A stretch of DNA of 64,000 bases from an uncultured Clostridia bacterium (GCA_947628665.1 CANRAU010000003.1:82821-146820); one strand, 5' to 3'; positions 32,734-42,348 are shown, counted from the stretch's first letter. Made by a program: numbers and translations. Notes: a model not told the origin generated them from the letters alone.

Positions 32734-34767
32734 CTACGCGATCTCCGACGCGGCGAACAGCTGATCGACACGCCGTTTGATCGCGGCGTGTTCCGTGCTT
32801 TCGAGCGTCGGGTCGGCGCGCAGCAGCTTTTCCGCCGCTTCGCGGACAACGCCCAGCATCCGCGTGTCGCGCAGGATGTCCGCAATGTGCAGTTCGGGAA
32901 GCCCGTGCTGGCGTTTGCCGAAGAAATCACCCGGCCCGCGCAGCTGCAAGTCGGCATCGGCGATCCGAAAGCCGTCGGTCGTCTCGCAAAGGATTTTGAA
33001 TCGCGCGGCTGCTTCTTCGTTTTGCGCATCCGACACCAAAATACAGGTCGATTTTTCTTTGCCGCGCCCCACTCTGCCGCGCAGCTGGTGCAGTTGGGAG
33101 AGGCCGAAGCGTTCGGCGTTTTCAATCACCATGACCGCGGCGTTCGGGACGTCCACGCCGACTTCGATGACCACGGTGGAAACGAGTATGTCAATTTCAC
33201 CGTTTGCAAAGGCGCGCATAACGGCGTCCTTTTCGCGCGGGCGCATACGGCCGTGCAAAAGCCCCAGCCGACGGGACGCGAACACGCCCTTTTGCAGGCG
33301 TTCGTAATAGTCCTCGGCGGGGACGAGATCGCTTTCGCCCTCCTCAACCAGCGGACAGACGATATACGCCTGCAAACCGCGCTCGATATGCTTTTCGAGG
33401 AAACGGTAAATGCGCGGACGGTAGCCGGTCGAAACACAGTAGGTTTCGATCTTTTGCCGCCCGGGGGGCAATTCGTCGAGTACCGACACATTCAAATCGC
33501 CGTATAAAATCAGCCCGAGCGTGCGCGGAATGGGTGTGGCGGACATGACGAGGATATGCGGATTGCCGCCCTTTGCCGCAAGCCCTGCGCGCTGCGCGAC
33601 CCCGAAACGGTGCTGCTCATCCGTCACCACAAGCCCTAATTTCCGAAATTCCACATCCTGCTGCAAAAGCGCGTGCGTGCCGACGGCTAACGTGATCTCT
33701 CCGGCGGCAAGCCCCGCCTTGATTGCGCGCTTTTGTGCCGCCGGGGTCGAACCCGTCAAGAGCGCGACCGTCACTTCACTGCCCGCAAAAAAGGTCTGCA
33801 TGGTGTGATAATGCTGTTCGGCGAGTACCTCCGTCGGCGCCATAACGGCGGCCTGCATCCCGTTTTTCACCGCGTTGTAGCAAAGCGCCGCCGCGACCGC
33901 CGTTTTGCCCGAGCCGACGTCGCCCTGCAGCAGGCGGTTCATCGGTTCGCCCGACTGCATATCGCGCATGGCTTCGTGTACGGCGCGGCTTTGTGCGCGG
34001 GTCATTTGGAAGGGGAGGCGGGCGGTGAATTCCGCCGTATGATCCTCGTGTACCACGCAGTCCGTGCGAAGCGTCTGCGTGCGGCCTTTCATTTGCAAAA
34101 GCCCCAATTGCAGCAAAAACAGCTCGTCAAAAATCAGCCGCCTGCGTGCCTCCTCCAGTGCGGCCGCATCGGGCGGAAAATGAATATGCCGAATGGCAGT
34201 GTCCAAATCGCAAAGTCCGTTTTGCGCGCGAATTTCGGATGGCATAAAGTCGCGGATCGGTTCTTCGAGCGCGTCGAGGGCATTCTGCACGCATTTTTCG
34301 ATGGTTTTGGAAGAAAGCTGCGCGCTTGCGGGATAGATCGGTCGAATGCGATGGGCAGTCTGCGGCTTTTGGAACATCGGGGACGCCATTTCGCGCGCGC
34401 CGTATTTGTTGCGCACCGCTTTGCCGAAAAACAGGTATTCCTCGCCCTCTTTAAGCTGGTTTCCGATATATTTATTGTTATAAAAGGTCAGATTCAAAAG
34501 CCCTGCGCCGTCGGTCACGGCGGTTTTAAAAAGCAGCAGCCCGCCCGGAATACGAATTTTCGTCGGCGTGTGGCAAACCGTGGCGCGAATACAGCACGGC
34601 TCGTTTTCGGGCATTTCGCGGATGGGCGTTATACGGCTCCAATCCTCATAAGCGCGCGGATAATAGCGCAAAAGGGCGCCGACCGTATCGACCGAGAGCT
34701 TTTGAAACGCCTCGGCGCGTGCCGGCCCGACACCCTTGACATATTGGATTTCGGATCTTAGCTTCAT
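32734..34767 (-). CDS. recG: ATP-dependent DNA helicase RecG
   Basis: RecG regresses stalled forks and migrates Holliday junctions. The 677-residue product has an N-terminal OB-fold wedge domain (about 50-170), then superfamily 2 helicase motifs: Walker A LLQGDVGSGKTAVAAA, DEQHRFGVAQR, SATPIPRTLGL, VVIEVGVDVPNA and QLRGRVGRGKEKS. Length is typical. GGAGAAGG precedes the ATG. It follows fakA, the usual yloU-fakA-recG order of Firmicutes. Confidence 0.97.
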   Translation of the reverse strand: MKLRSEIQYVKGVGPARAEAFQKLSVDTVGALLRYYPRAYEDWSRITPIREMPENEPCCIRATVCHTPTKIRIPGGLLLFKTAVTDGAGLLNLTFYNNKYIGNQLKEGEEYLFFGKAVRNKYGAREMASPMFQKPQTAHRIRPIYPASAQLSSKTIEKCVQNALDALEEPIRDFMPSEIRAQNGLCDLDTAIRHIHFPPDAAALEEARRRLIFDELFLLQLGLLQMKGRTQTLRTDCVVHEDHTAEFTARLPFQMTRAQSRAVHEAMRDMQSGEPMNRLLQGDVGSGKTAVAAALCYNAVKNGMQAAVMAPTEVLAEQHYHTMQTFFAGSEVTVALLTGSTPAAQKRAIKAGLAAGEITLAVGTHALLQQDVEFRKLGLVVTDEQHRFGVAQRAGLAAKGGNPHILVMSATPIPRTLGLILYGDLNVSVLDELPPGRQKIETYCVSTGYRPRIYRFLEKHIERGLQAYIVCPLVEEGESDLVPAEDYYERLQKGVFASRRLGLLHGRMRPREKDAVMRAFANGEIDILVSTVVIEVGVDVPNAAVMVIENAERFGLSQLHQLRGRVGRGKEKSTCILVSDAQNEEAAARFKILCETTDGFRIADADLQLRGPGDFFGKRQHGLPELHIADILRDTRMLGVVREAAEKLLRADPTLESTEHAAIKRRVDQLFAASEIA

Positions 34768-34795
34768 GACGCCTTCTCCGCCATATCCGCACAGG

Positions 34796-36466
34796 TCATT
34801 CTACGGATATGATAAAATAGTAAACGGGCTGCCCGCCGTCGATGACATTGATCTCCGCGCCCGGGAAACGCGCCTGCAAGCGGTCGCCCAGCTCGTTTGC
34901 CGCCGCTTCGTCGGTTTCTTCACCGTAGAACACGGTCACCAGCGTCCCGTTGTTTTTCTTAACGAGCCGACGCGTCACGCGGAACGCCACATCGACCATG
35001 TTGTTGTCCACAAGCGTGATCTTGCCGTCCTCCATGCCGAGGATCTGCCCTTTTTTGATGCGTTCGCCGCGCATTTCGCTGTCGCGCGCGGCAAAAGTCA
35101 CCTGCGCGGTATGCACGCCCTCGGCGGCCTTCATCATTTGCAGATGGTTTTCCTCGGGGCTCAGCTCCGGCGCAAAGGTCAGCATGGCGGTGACGCCCTG
35201 CGGAATTGCTTTGGTCGCCAAAACGCTCACGCCGCGATCCGCAAGATTGACCGTCTGCTCCGCCGCCATAATGATATTTTTATTGTTGGGCAGCACGAAC
35301 ACATGGCGCGCGGGCGTCGCCTCAATGGCGTTCAAAATATCATCCGTGCTTGGGTTCATGGTCTGCCCGCCCGAAACGACCACGTCCGCACCCAGTTCAT
35401 AGAACAGCTTTGTGATGCCGTCGCCCGCCGCGACCGCCACAAAGCCGTACTCCTTTTCCGGCTCGACGCGTGCACGGGGAGCGGCTGCGTTTTCGGGCGC
35501 GTCCGCCTCGGAGTCCGCGCTCGGCGCGGCAGGCTTTTCGCCGCCGTCGGGTTTTGCGTCCGCCAAATTCTCGATTTGAATGTCGTGCAGCGTCCCGCAT
35601 TGCAGCGCCGTGCGCAACACCTTATCGGGTACGTCGGTCTGCACGCGCAGACGAATGCTTTGCGCGTCCTCCTCTATCGAAAGCTCCCCGCCGACGGACG
35701 CCAAATACGTTTGCAGCTTTTCGGCGGTCGAGGTTGCATCCTGCGTTTTGACGATCCGCAGCGAACAGGCATATCTGTAGCGCACCGCAGGGGCGTTCGC
35801 TGCCGCCTCTAAGGATGCGTCCGCAGAACCGCGCGGCGCTTGGGCGGCGTTTTCGATCATCACGCCATCCAAAATATAGCTTTTGATGCCCTCTAAAATA
35901 TACAGAAGTCCCTGTCCGCCTGCGTCCACCACGCCCGCTTCTTTCAAAACAGGCAGCATTTCGGGTGTTTCGGCCAAAGCCGCTGCCGCCGCGTCATAGG
36001 TGATTTGCAGCACCTTGCCGCAGTCCGGCTCCTTAGCTTCCTTCGCAGCCGCCGCCGCTTTGCGGATGACCGTTAAAATCGTACCCTCGGTGGGCTTCAT
36101 CACCGCTTTGTACGCGGATTCGCTGCCCATTTCCAGCGCAGCGGCCAGCTGCAGGCCGTCCGCCGTTTCCAAGCCCTTCAGCCCTTTGGAAATGCCGCGA
36201 AAAATCAGCGACAAAATCACGCCCGAATTCCCGCGCGCGCCGCGCAGCAGCGCCTGCGCCGCCTTGGACGAAACCGAAGCGACATCCGCGTCGGACAAAA
36301 TCTGCAATTCGCGCACAGCCGCGCCGATGGTCATGGACATATTGGTACCCGTGTCGCCGTCGGGAACGGGGAACACATTGAGCGCGTCCACGTCTTTTTG
36401 ATGATTTTGGATATGGTTTGCGCCCGAAATAAAGGCGTTTTTCAAAGCAAGCCCGGTTATTTGCAT
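34796..36466 (-). CDS. fakA: FakA/YloV fatty acid kinase-like DAK2 protein
   Basis: FakA phosphorylates exogenous fatty acids held by a FakB partner, feeding PlsX/PlsY phospholipid synthesis. I start at the ATG at 36466 (AGGAG eight bases upstream), giving 556 residues. The N-terminal DAK2 domain has DALNVFPVPDGDTGTNM with the Mg-binding Asp cluster, SSKAAQALLRGARGNSGVILS and DAGGQGLLYILEG. A middle domain and a DegV-like C-terminal domain (VVSGGQTMNPSTDDIL, FVLPNNKNIIMAAEQ) follow. An Ala/Asp/Glu-rich insert of about 35 residues separates the middle and C-terminal parts. No fakB lies in this window. Confidence 0.94.
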   Translation of the reverse strand: MQITGLALKNAFISGANHIQNHQKDVDALNVFPVPDGDTGTNMSMTIGAAVRELQILSDADVASVSSKAAQALLRGARGNSGVILSLIFRGISKGLKGLETADGLQLAAALEMGSESAYKAVMKPTEGTILTVIRKAAAAAKEAKEPDCGKVLQITYDAAAAALAETPEMLPVLKEAGVVDAGGQGLLYILEGIKSYILDGVMIENAAQAPRGSADASLEAAANAPAVRYRYACSLRIVKTQDATSTAEKLQTYLASVGGELSIEEDAQSIRLRVQTDVPDKVLRTALQCGTLHDIQIENLADAKPDGGEKPAAPSADSEADAPENAAAPRARVEPEKEYGFVAVAAGDGITKLFYELGADVVVSGGQTMNPSTDDILNAIEATPARHVFVLPNNKNIIMAAEQTVNLADRGVSVLATKAIPQGVTAMLTFAPELSPEENHLQMMKAAEGVHTAQVTFAARDSEMRGERIKKGQILGMEDGKITLVDNNMVDVAFRVTRRLVKKNNGTLVTVFYGEETDEAAANELGDRLQARFPGAEINVIDGGQPVYYFIISVE

Positions 36467-36480
36467 CTCCACCGCTCCTA

Positions 36481-36834
36481 TCAGTCCTTCATGCCGTCTA
36501 TAAAGACGTTGATCTTTTTCACGAGTAACCCCGTTGCCTGCTCGACGGTATAACGCACCTTATTGGTGATGCTGTCCACGATGGCGGCGATGTTGACGCC
36601 GTAGGTCACAAAAATATGCAGGTCGATGGTCAGATCCGTGCCGTTGGAGCGCACCGAAACACCCTGATCGAGATAGCTTCTGCGGCGAAAGAAGAAAGCC
36701 CGAAGTCCCTGCGAAGCACCGCTGTTCGCCATACCCGCCACGCCGAAGCAGGCCGTTACGGTATGACCGATCAAATCCGAAAAGAAATCGTCGTTGATTT
36801 CAATCAGCCCTAAATGATTTTCAATTTTAATCAT
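36481..36834 (-). CDS. yloU: Asp23/Gls24-family protein YloU
   Basis: The ATG at 36834 follows AAAGGAGAG and gives 117 residues. The family pattern is GLIEINDDFFSDLIGHTVTACFGVAGM, then VRSNGTDLTIDLHIFVTYGVNI and the final GLLVKKINVFIDGM. The members are small cytosolic or membrane-associated proteins linked to envelope stress, always beside fakA. The exact role is unknown. It is the first gene of the yloU-fakA-recG operon. Confidence 0.92.
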   Translation of the reverse strand: MIKIENHLGLIEINDDFFSDLIGHTVTACFGVAGMANSGASQGLRAFFFRRRSYLDQGVSVRSNGTDLTIDLHIFVTYGVNIAAIVDSITNKVRYTVEQATGLLVKKINVFIDGMKD

Positions 36835-36928
36835 GGGAATCTCTCCTTTAAAGGCCGCAAGCAGCTTACTCGACCCGACGCGCCTTTTTTGGAATCCAAC
36901 ATTCGATTGCCGAATGTCTTTTATTGGT

Positions 36929-36958
36929 ATTGTACCCGACACACCGCTTTTGCGTCAA
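36929..36958 (-). promoter_or_regulatory. Promoter of yloU-fakA-recG
   Basis: TTGACG (36953-36958), 18-base spacer, TACAAT (36929-36934) on the minus strand. Confidence 0.72.
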
Positions 36959-36980
36959 TCTCTTTTTTAAAAAACGTGCA

Positions 36981-38480
36981 TTATGCGGCCGTCCAACGGG
37001 TAATATCGCCGTAAATGTCATATGCAGCGGCGGAAAGGTCGGGCTTGACGCCCTTGCTGTATGCCGCCATGCCCGCGCGGTAGCACAGGGGGACAAACGG
37101 CATATCGTCCAAAAACGCATCGGCGAACTGCTGCGGCGTGCGCTCGCCCGCCTGAAACGCGGCGTATTCCGAAACCACGGGCAACGTATTGGGGATGCCC
37201 GCAGATGCGCTCCCGCCGAAGAAGGGCGAAAGGCTCAAGTCCTCGGACAGCCGAACCTCGCCGATATACAGGGTGAAATTGCCCGACGCAATGCGGCTCG
37301 TATACACATCGCCCGACACGCTCTCGACCGTGACCGAAAAGCCCGCCGCGTTAAGGTCGTCCGCTAAATTGTAGGCCGCCGTCAGACGGAAGCTGTTTTC
37401 CTGATTGACGAGAATGGTCATTTGCAGGGTATCACGCCCGTTGGTCAGCCGGCCGTTTTTGTCGCGGCGGTTGTAGCCGAGCTTGTGGAGAATTTCGGCG
37501 GCGCGCTCCGTATCCGGCGCGGTGGATGCCGCGAGCTTCTGCGCTTCGCAGAATGCGGGGTGAAACGGCAGCCCCGTCGCCGTCGCACAGCCGCGATAAG
37601 AGGACGCCGCAATGTCGTCGCGATCCGCCGCGTAATGGATCGCCGCGCGCACCGCCGCCGATTGCAGTGCGCCGGAACTCGACTGTATCCCCAGATACAC
37701 CAGATTGTTCATCGTCACAAATGTATTTTGCGCCACGATGCGCGTGTATGCGCCGTCCGCGAAATTTTCAAACATATAGTCAATATTCCCGATCTCCAGC
37801 GCGCGGCCGAGCGTTTCGGGGTCTTTGGTGTGTACGAGCGTGATTGCTTCCACCCCGCCCGTCGATTTTTTCGGGTTTTTGGCGAGCTTTCCGCCTGCCG
37901 ACAGCACAAACGCGCCCGAGCCGATCGGGACTTGCGCGGCGGTGTCCGCCGTTGCGCGGCGCACGATCGGAAAAGTCAGCAGGTTTTGCACGTATCGGTC
38001 GGCCGTGCCCAGCGCGAACGTCACCGTTTTTCCGTTTGCCTTCGCGGAATCGATATTCGCAAGCCGCGTGCCGTACCATGCGCTCTTCTTTGCAAGCCCG
38101 AAGGAATACACCACATCCTGCGCCGTAACGGTCGTTCCGTCCGAGAAAACCGCGTCGCGCAGGGTAACGGTGCAGCTTGTCCTGTCCGTAGATGCGCTCT
38201 CGGCCAGCACCGCTTCGGCCGCATAAGCGGCGTTCACGCGGTAAAGCGGCTCACAAAACAGCGACGAAAGCGCGCGATTGCAGACGCTTTGCGCAAAATA
38301 GGGGTTGCACGAATCGTTTTCGTAGTACGGCAGCGCAAGCGTCAGCGACGCAGACGGCGGGTTTGCGCCGTTCTCGGGCGAATCGGGCGTTTGGGCGTCC
38401 TTGTCCGAGTCACAGGCGCAAAACAGCAGCGCAAATGTGAGCAGCAGCGCAAGCGCAGCGCGAAGCCGATTTTTTCGCAT
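36981..38480 (-). CDS. Family 5 (oligopeptide/nickel-type) solute-binding lipoprotein
   Basis: The 499-residue product has a lipoprotein signal peptide with lipobox FCAC at about residues 20-23. The mature protein matches family 5 extracellular binding proteins (DppA/OppA-like): YRVNAAYAAEAVLAES, then LRDAVFSDGTTVTAQDVVYSF, and ADRDDIAASSYRG...ATGLPFHPAF. It should capture peptides or a similar ligand at the outer face of the membrane. No permease or ATPase gene is adjacent, so it is an orphan in this window. AAGGGG precedes the ATG. Confidence 0.88.
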   Translation of the reverse strand: MRKNRLRAALALLLTFALLFCACDSDKDAQTPDSPENGANPPSASLTLALPYYENDSCNPYFAQSVCNRALSSLFCEPLYRVNAAYAAEAVLAESASTDRTSCTVTLRDAVFSDGTTVTAQDVVYSFGLAKKSAWYGTRLANIDSAKANGKTVTFALGTADRYVQNLLTFPIVRRATADTAAQVPIGSGAFVLSAGGKLAKNPKKSTGGVEAITLVHTKDPETLGRALEIGNIDYMFENFADGAYTRIVAQNTFVTMNNLVYLGIQSSSGALQSAAVRAAIHYAADRDDIAASSYRGCATATGLPFHPAFCEAQKLAASTAPDTERAAEILHKLGYNRRDKNGRLTNGRDTLQMTILVNQENSFRLTAAYNLADDLNAAGFSVTVESVSGDVYTSRIASGNFTLYIGEVRLSEDLSLSPFFGGSASAGIPNTLPVVSEYAAFQAGERTPQQFADAFLDDMPFVPLCYRAGMAAYSKGVKPDLSAAAYDIYGDITRWTAA

Positions 38481-38502
38481 ACCGAAACACCCCTTTTCCT
38501 TT

Positions 38503-39288
38503 CTACAGGGAAATGCGCCGCACCGAAACAGCCTTTCCCGTCTGTTTGTCGATCTCCATAAGCAGCCCCTGCAAAAGGCAGTCGCCGCTCGGATTGTGAA
38601 AGCGCACGGGCATATGCGTGCGCAGCTTTTCTATAACGTCCGCAGGCTCGACGCCCAGTACCGAGCGCACAGGGCCGGTCATGCCGAGATCCGTGATATA
38701 AGCCGTTCCGTTTTCCAAGATCTGCTCATCGGCAGTCTGCACATGGGTGTGCGTGCCGACTACCGCGGCGGCTTTGCCGTCGAGATAAAAGCCCATGGCG
38801 CGTTTTTCCGACGTCGCTTCGGCGTGAAAGTCCACCACGGTAAAATGCACATCGTCCCGCAGGGCGGCAAGCTCCCGATCTGCGCAGATAAAAGGATTTT
38901 CCGGCGACTCCATAAACACCGTGCCGAGCAGACTGACCACGCCGACGCGCACGCCGCCCTTATCGATCACGCAGCTGCCGTGACCGGGACACGCCGCGCC
39001 GTAATTCGCGGGGCGCAGGCAATAGGGATTTTCGTCAAGGTACGCATACAGCTCCCGACGGCGAAAGGTATGGTTGCCGCCCGTGACACAGTCCGCTCCC
39101 GCGGCGAATAAAAGCGCCGCCGTCTGCGGCAGCAGACCGTTTCCCGCAGAAGCGTTTTCCCCGTTGACGATCACAATATCCACTTGATTTTCTTTTTTGA
39201 ACTGCGGCAAAGTCCCGACCAGTTTTTCCGTGCCCACGGTCGAAACCACGTCGCCGATCATGAAAATTTTGCAAAGGCTGCCGTTCAT
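38503..39288 (-). CDS. ymdB: YmdB-family metallophosphoesterase
   Basis: The 261-residue product belongs to the TIGR00282/YmdB family, which hydrolyses 2',3'-cyclic nucleotides and affects cell-fate choice in Bacillus. Metal-site motifs are MIGDVVSTVG, VNGENASAGNG, TGGNHTF, DFHAEATSEK and GTHTHVQTADEQI. It lies 86 bp downstream of rny, the conserved rny-ymdB pair, with a hairpin between them. Confidence 0.94.
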   Translation of the reverse strand: MNGSLCKIFMIGDVVSTVGTEKLVGTLPQFKKENQVDIVIVNGENASAGNGLLPQTAALLFAAGADCVTGGNHTFRRRELYAYLDENPYCLRPANYGAACPGHGSCVIDKGGVRVGVVSLLGTVFMESPENPFICADRELAALRDDVHFTVVDFHAEATSEKRAMGFYLDGKAAAVVGTHTHVQTADEQILENGTAYITDLGMTGPVRSVLGVEPADVIEKLRTHMPVRFHNPSGDCLLQGLLMEIDKQTGKAVSVRRISL

Positions 39289-39338
39289 AACGCACCGCTT
39301 TCCAAATTTTTGCGCAAATTCCGTCGAAATAACACACA

Positions 39339-39367
39339 GGCCCTGACTCCGCTACAGAATCAGGGCC
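39339..39367 (-). terminator. Hairpin between rny and ymdB
   Basis: Stem GGCCCTGA/TCAGGGCC immediately after the rny stop, followed by only a weak T-rich stretch. It may be a partial terminator or an RNA-stabilising hairpin. Confidence 0.5.
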
Positions 39368-39374
39368 GTCATGT

Positions 39375-40931
39375 TTATTTTGCGTATTCGATCGCCCGGT
39401 TTTCGCGAATGATATGTACCTTGATCTGACCGGGATATTCCAGTTCATCTTCGATTTTCTTCGCGACGTCGCGAGCAATAATGGTCATGCGGTCATCCGA
39501 AACCACGTCGGGCTTGACCATTATGCGAACCTCACGGCCTGCCTGAATGGCAAAGGATTTTTCAACGCCCTCAAAGGAGGCTGCGATCTCCTCCAGCTTT
39601 TCGAGACGTTTGATGTAATTTTGCACGTTTTCACGGCGAGCGCCGGGACGCGCTGCGGAAATGGCATCCGCCGCCTGCACAAGACAGGCCACAACGGTTT
39701 TCGCTTCAATGTCGCCGTGGTGCGCGGCAATGGCGTGTACGACCTGTTCGTTTTCACGGTATTTTTTGGCGTATTCCGTGCCAAGCTCCACGTGCGAGCC
39801 GTCCATTTCGCGGTCAAGCGCTTTGCCGATGTCGTGCAAAAGCCCCGCGCGTTTCGCGGTTTTCACGTCCGCGCCGAGCTCGGCGGCCATGATTCCGGCA
39901 AGATTTGCGACCTCCACGGAATGGTTCAGCACGTTTTGGCCGTAGCTGGTTCTGTATTTCAGACGACCCAGCAGCTTGACAAGCTCGGGATGCACCCCGT
40001 TGACGCCCGCGTCGATCACCGCGCGTTCACCGCTTTGGCGAATGATCTGATCGACCTCGCGGCGGGATTTTTCATACATTTCTTCAATGCGCGCGGGGTG
40101 GATGCGCCCGTCGGCAATAAGCTTTTCAATGGTCAACCGCGCGACCTCGCGACGCACGGGTTCAAAGCTGGAGACGGTGATGGCTTCGGGCGTGTCGTCG
40201 ATGATGAGGTCGACGCCCGTGATGGTTTCGAGGGTGCGGATGTTTCTGCCCTCGCGGCCGATGATGCGGCCTTTCATTTCATCGCTGGGCAGGTTGACGA
40301 CGGAAACAGTCGCCTCCGACGCGTGATCCGCCGCGCAGCGTTGAATGGCGGAAGAAATGATCTCGCGTGCGAGCGTATCCGCCTCGTCCTTGGTTCTCTG
40401 CTCAAAATCGAGAATGCGAACGGCCTTGTCATGGGTCAGCTCTTCATCCAGGTTCTTCAAGAGCAGGGCTTTTGCCTGTTCGCTTGTAAGCCCCGAAATT
40501 TTTTCGAGCATTTCCAACTGCGCGTTTTTGAGCCGATCGACCTCCTCGAGGCGATTTTCTGCCTTGCGCAGCTTTTCGCCGAGCGCTTCTTCTTTTTTCT
40601 CCATCGCATCGACTTTTCGGTCGAGCGATTCTTCTTTTTGAATCAGTCTTTGTTCCTGTCGCTGAACCGCCGCACGGCGTTCCTTGCTTTCCTTTTCGGC
40701 TTCGCTGATCAACCGATGGGCTTCGTCCTTGGCTTCCAAAACGGTTTCCTTGCGTTTGCTCTCCGCAGTCTGCACGGCCTGATTGACAATGCGCGCCGCT
40801 TCTTCCGTAGCAGACCCGATGGCCGCTTCGGCAACTTTTTTACGATGCAGCCCGCCCAGCACGAATCCGAGAACACCGAACACCACAGCTGCCGCGACAG
40901 CGGCAATGACTGCAATCAGTATAGGATTCAA
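39375..40931 (-). CDS. rny: Ribonuclease Y
   Basis: RNase Y is the membrane-bound endonuclease that starts mRNA decay in many Firmicutes. The likely start is TTG at 40931 (AGGAGG 11 bases upstream), giving 518 residues and the family N-terminus [15 protein letters not shown]; the GTG at 40943 lies inside the Shine-Dalgarno. A single membrane helix is followed by a coiled coil (about 35-200), a KH domain with [15 protein letters not shown], and the HD domain with [10 protein letters not shown] and [10 protein letters not shown]. Length is typical. Confidence 0.96.
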   Translation of the reverse strand: MNPILIAVIAAVAAAVVFGVLGFVLGGLHRKKVAEAAIGSATEEAARIVNQAVQTAESKRKETVLEAKDEAHRLISEAEKESKERRAAVQRQEQRLIQKEESLDRKVDAMEKKEEALGEKLRKAENRLEEVDRLKNAQLEMLEKISGLTSEQAKALLLKNLDEELTHDKAVRILDFEQRTKDEADTLAREIISSAIQRCAADHASEATVSVVNLPSDEMKGRIIGREGRNIRTLETITGVDLIIDDTPEAITVSSFEPVRREVARLTIEKLIADGRIHPARIEEMYEKSRREVDQIIRQSGERAVIDAGVNGVHPELVKLLGRLKYRTSYGQNVLNHSVEVANLAGIMAAELGADVKTAKRAGLLHDIGKALDREMDGSHVELGTEYAKKYRENEQVVHAIAAHHGDIEAKTVVACLVQAADAISAARPGARRENVQNYIKRLEKLEEIAASFEGVEKSFAIQAGREVRIMVKPDVVSDDRMTIIARDVAKKIEDELEYPGQIKVHIIRENRAIEYAK

Positions 40932-41035
40932 AAAGTATGGCACCTCCTTTGTGTCAGAATAAGAAAGAAAATTTATGGTAGGGTATAAAAGCGAAATATT
41001 GCACTATGATCGCATAATAATACAATATCTTAGAT

Positions 41036-41064
41036 ATTTTATATCTTTTGGGCAAGGATGTCAA
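41036..41064 (-). promoter_or_regulatory. Promoter of rny
   Basis: TTGACA (41059-41064), 17-base spacer, TAAAAT (41036-41041) on the minus strand. The leader of about 95 bases can form a hairpin with GATATTG/CAATATT ends. The left direct repeat of the insertion sequence begins five bases from the -35 box. Confidence 0.82.
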
Positions 41065-41068
41065 GTGG

Positions 41069-41095
41069 ACACATGCGACAAACACGCGCATTTTT
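41069..41095. repeat. Left flanking direct repeat of the insertion sequence
   Basis: A 26-27 bp sequence starting ACACATGCGACAAACACGCG is repeated exactly on the far side of the element (42159-42185). It is the likely target duplication; the last T may belong to the element end. Confidence 0.85.
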
Positions 41096-42158
41096 GTAGG
41101 TGTTACAATGATGTGTTACAAATAAAGAAAAAAGTAGCGAATAAGAGAGACCTGTGTTAAGGTAGAGTTGCCAAGACAAAACCGAAAGGCAGGTGTCACC
41201 CTTATTCGCTATGGATAAGATAACACAAACCCAACTCTACCGTCAATCCCTGATTTTGTATGCACAGAAACACGGCGTCACACAAGCCGCAATTCGATAC
41301 CGTACAAATCGACAATATATCTATCGCTGGATGAAACGCTATGACGGAACACTCCCGTCTCTTGCGGATCGGTCACACCGTCCGCATCATCATCCCAACC
41401 AGCATACCGATGATGAATTGACCCTCATTCGCAATATGCGGCGAAGGAATCCCAATACAGGGCTGGTCGTCTTTTGGGTAAAGCTACGGCAACGGGGCTA
41501 TACACGTTCTATTTCCGGCTTGTACCGCGTGTTGACACGTAGCGGACAAATGGCTGTGAAACTGCCGAATCCCAAATATATCCCAAAGCCTTATGAGCAG
41601 ATGCAATATCCCGGCCAGCGTGGGTAAATCGACGTGAAGTTCGTCCCGCTCTCTTGCCTCGCCGGCGAGGCAAGAGAACACACGTTCTACCAATACACCT
41701 TCATTGACGAATACAGTCGCTTCCGCTACTTGGAAGCCTTTGAAGAACACAGCACCTATTCTTCCACCGAGTTCTTAAAACACATCGTAGAAAAATTTCC
41801 TTACGCCATTGAATGCATTCAAACAGATAACGGAACAGAATTCACTAACAGGCTCAATTCTCATCGATCGGACAAAAAGACCTTATTTGAAAAAGCATTA
41901 GAAGAATTAGGCATCCGACATAAGCTAATCAAACCCTATACCCCTCGGCATAACGGAAAAGTGGAGCGCTCTCATCGAAAGGATAATGAAGAATTCTATG
42001 CATCCCACAAGTTTTATTCCTTTGAAGATTTCAAAAAACAATTAGCCGTCCGTCAACGTCAATACAACAATTTCCCTATGCGTCCTCTTAACTGGCACTC
42101 TCCCAATTATGTCCTCTCTAACTTTTTAAATGTGTAACACATCATTGACAAACCTACA
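41095..42158 (+). mobile_element. Insertion sequence of about 1.06 kb, DDE transposase type
   Basis: The element runs from TGTAGGT to ACCTACA. Its ends are inverted repeats of 26 bp with three mismatches (left 41095-41120, right 42133-42158; both share AATGATGTGTTACA). One transposase frame fills it. Exact direct repeats of 26-27 bp flank it. That duplication is much longer than the 2-15 bp usual for IS3 or IS481 elements; IS1202-type elements are known for 23-29 bp duplications, although they are longer. Family placement is therefore left open. Confidence 0.88.
41211..42137 (+). pseudogene. IS transposase with in-frame stop codon
   Basis: One frame from ATG 41211 to TAA 42137 is broken only by TAA at 41625-41627; both halves are in the same phase, so this is a nonsense change, not a frameshift. 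The first half has helix-turn-helix segments (GVTQAAIRYRTNRQYIYRWMKRY) and the second the integrase core. DDE residues read as the Asp in IDVKFVP just after the stop, Asp in IQTDNGTEF, and Glu in HNGKVERSHR. Expected sequence at the break is QxIDVK, with Gly-stop replacing two residues. A 26-base perfect palindrome lies at 41651-41676. Without readthrough the element cannot move itself. Confidence 0.85.
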
Positions 42159-42185
42159 ACACATGCGACAAACACGCGCATTTTT
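42159..42185. repeat. Right flanking direct repeat of the insertion sequence
   Basis: Exact copy of 41069-41095, directly after the ACCTACA end of the element. Confidence 0.85.
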
Positions 42186-42293
42186 TGCCGCCGCGCGCCG
42201 AAAGCGACGGGCAGGGTTGGAAAGCAGAACCCTGAAGCCCCTTAAAATGCCCGCCCGAAACGGGATTGCCCGCTCTTGCGGTTTCGGCAAACG

Positions 42294-42325
42294 AAAAGGG
42301 AGAACCCCGGACGGTTCTCCCTTTT
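42294..42325. terminator. Bidirectional terminator after the aminotransferase gene
   Basis: Thirteen-base stem AAAAGGGAGAACC/GGTTCTCCCTTTT (42294-42306 with 42313-42325) with a six-base loop. On the minus strand it ends the radical SAM/aminotransferase operon. Confidence 0.8.
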
Positions 42326-42348
42326 TGAAAAGAATTTTCGGAAAATGT

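Noticed and set aside
41030..41100. A Xer/dif recombination site as target of the insertion sequence
   Set aside because: The 26-27 bp target lacks the two 11-base arms around a 6-base centre of dif sites.
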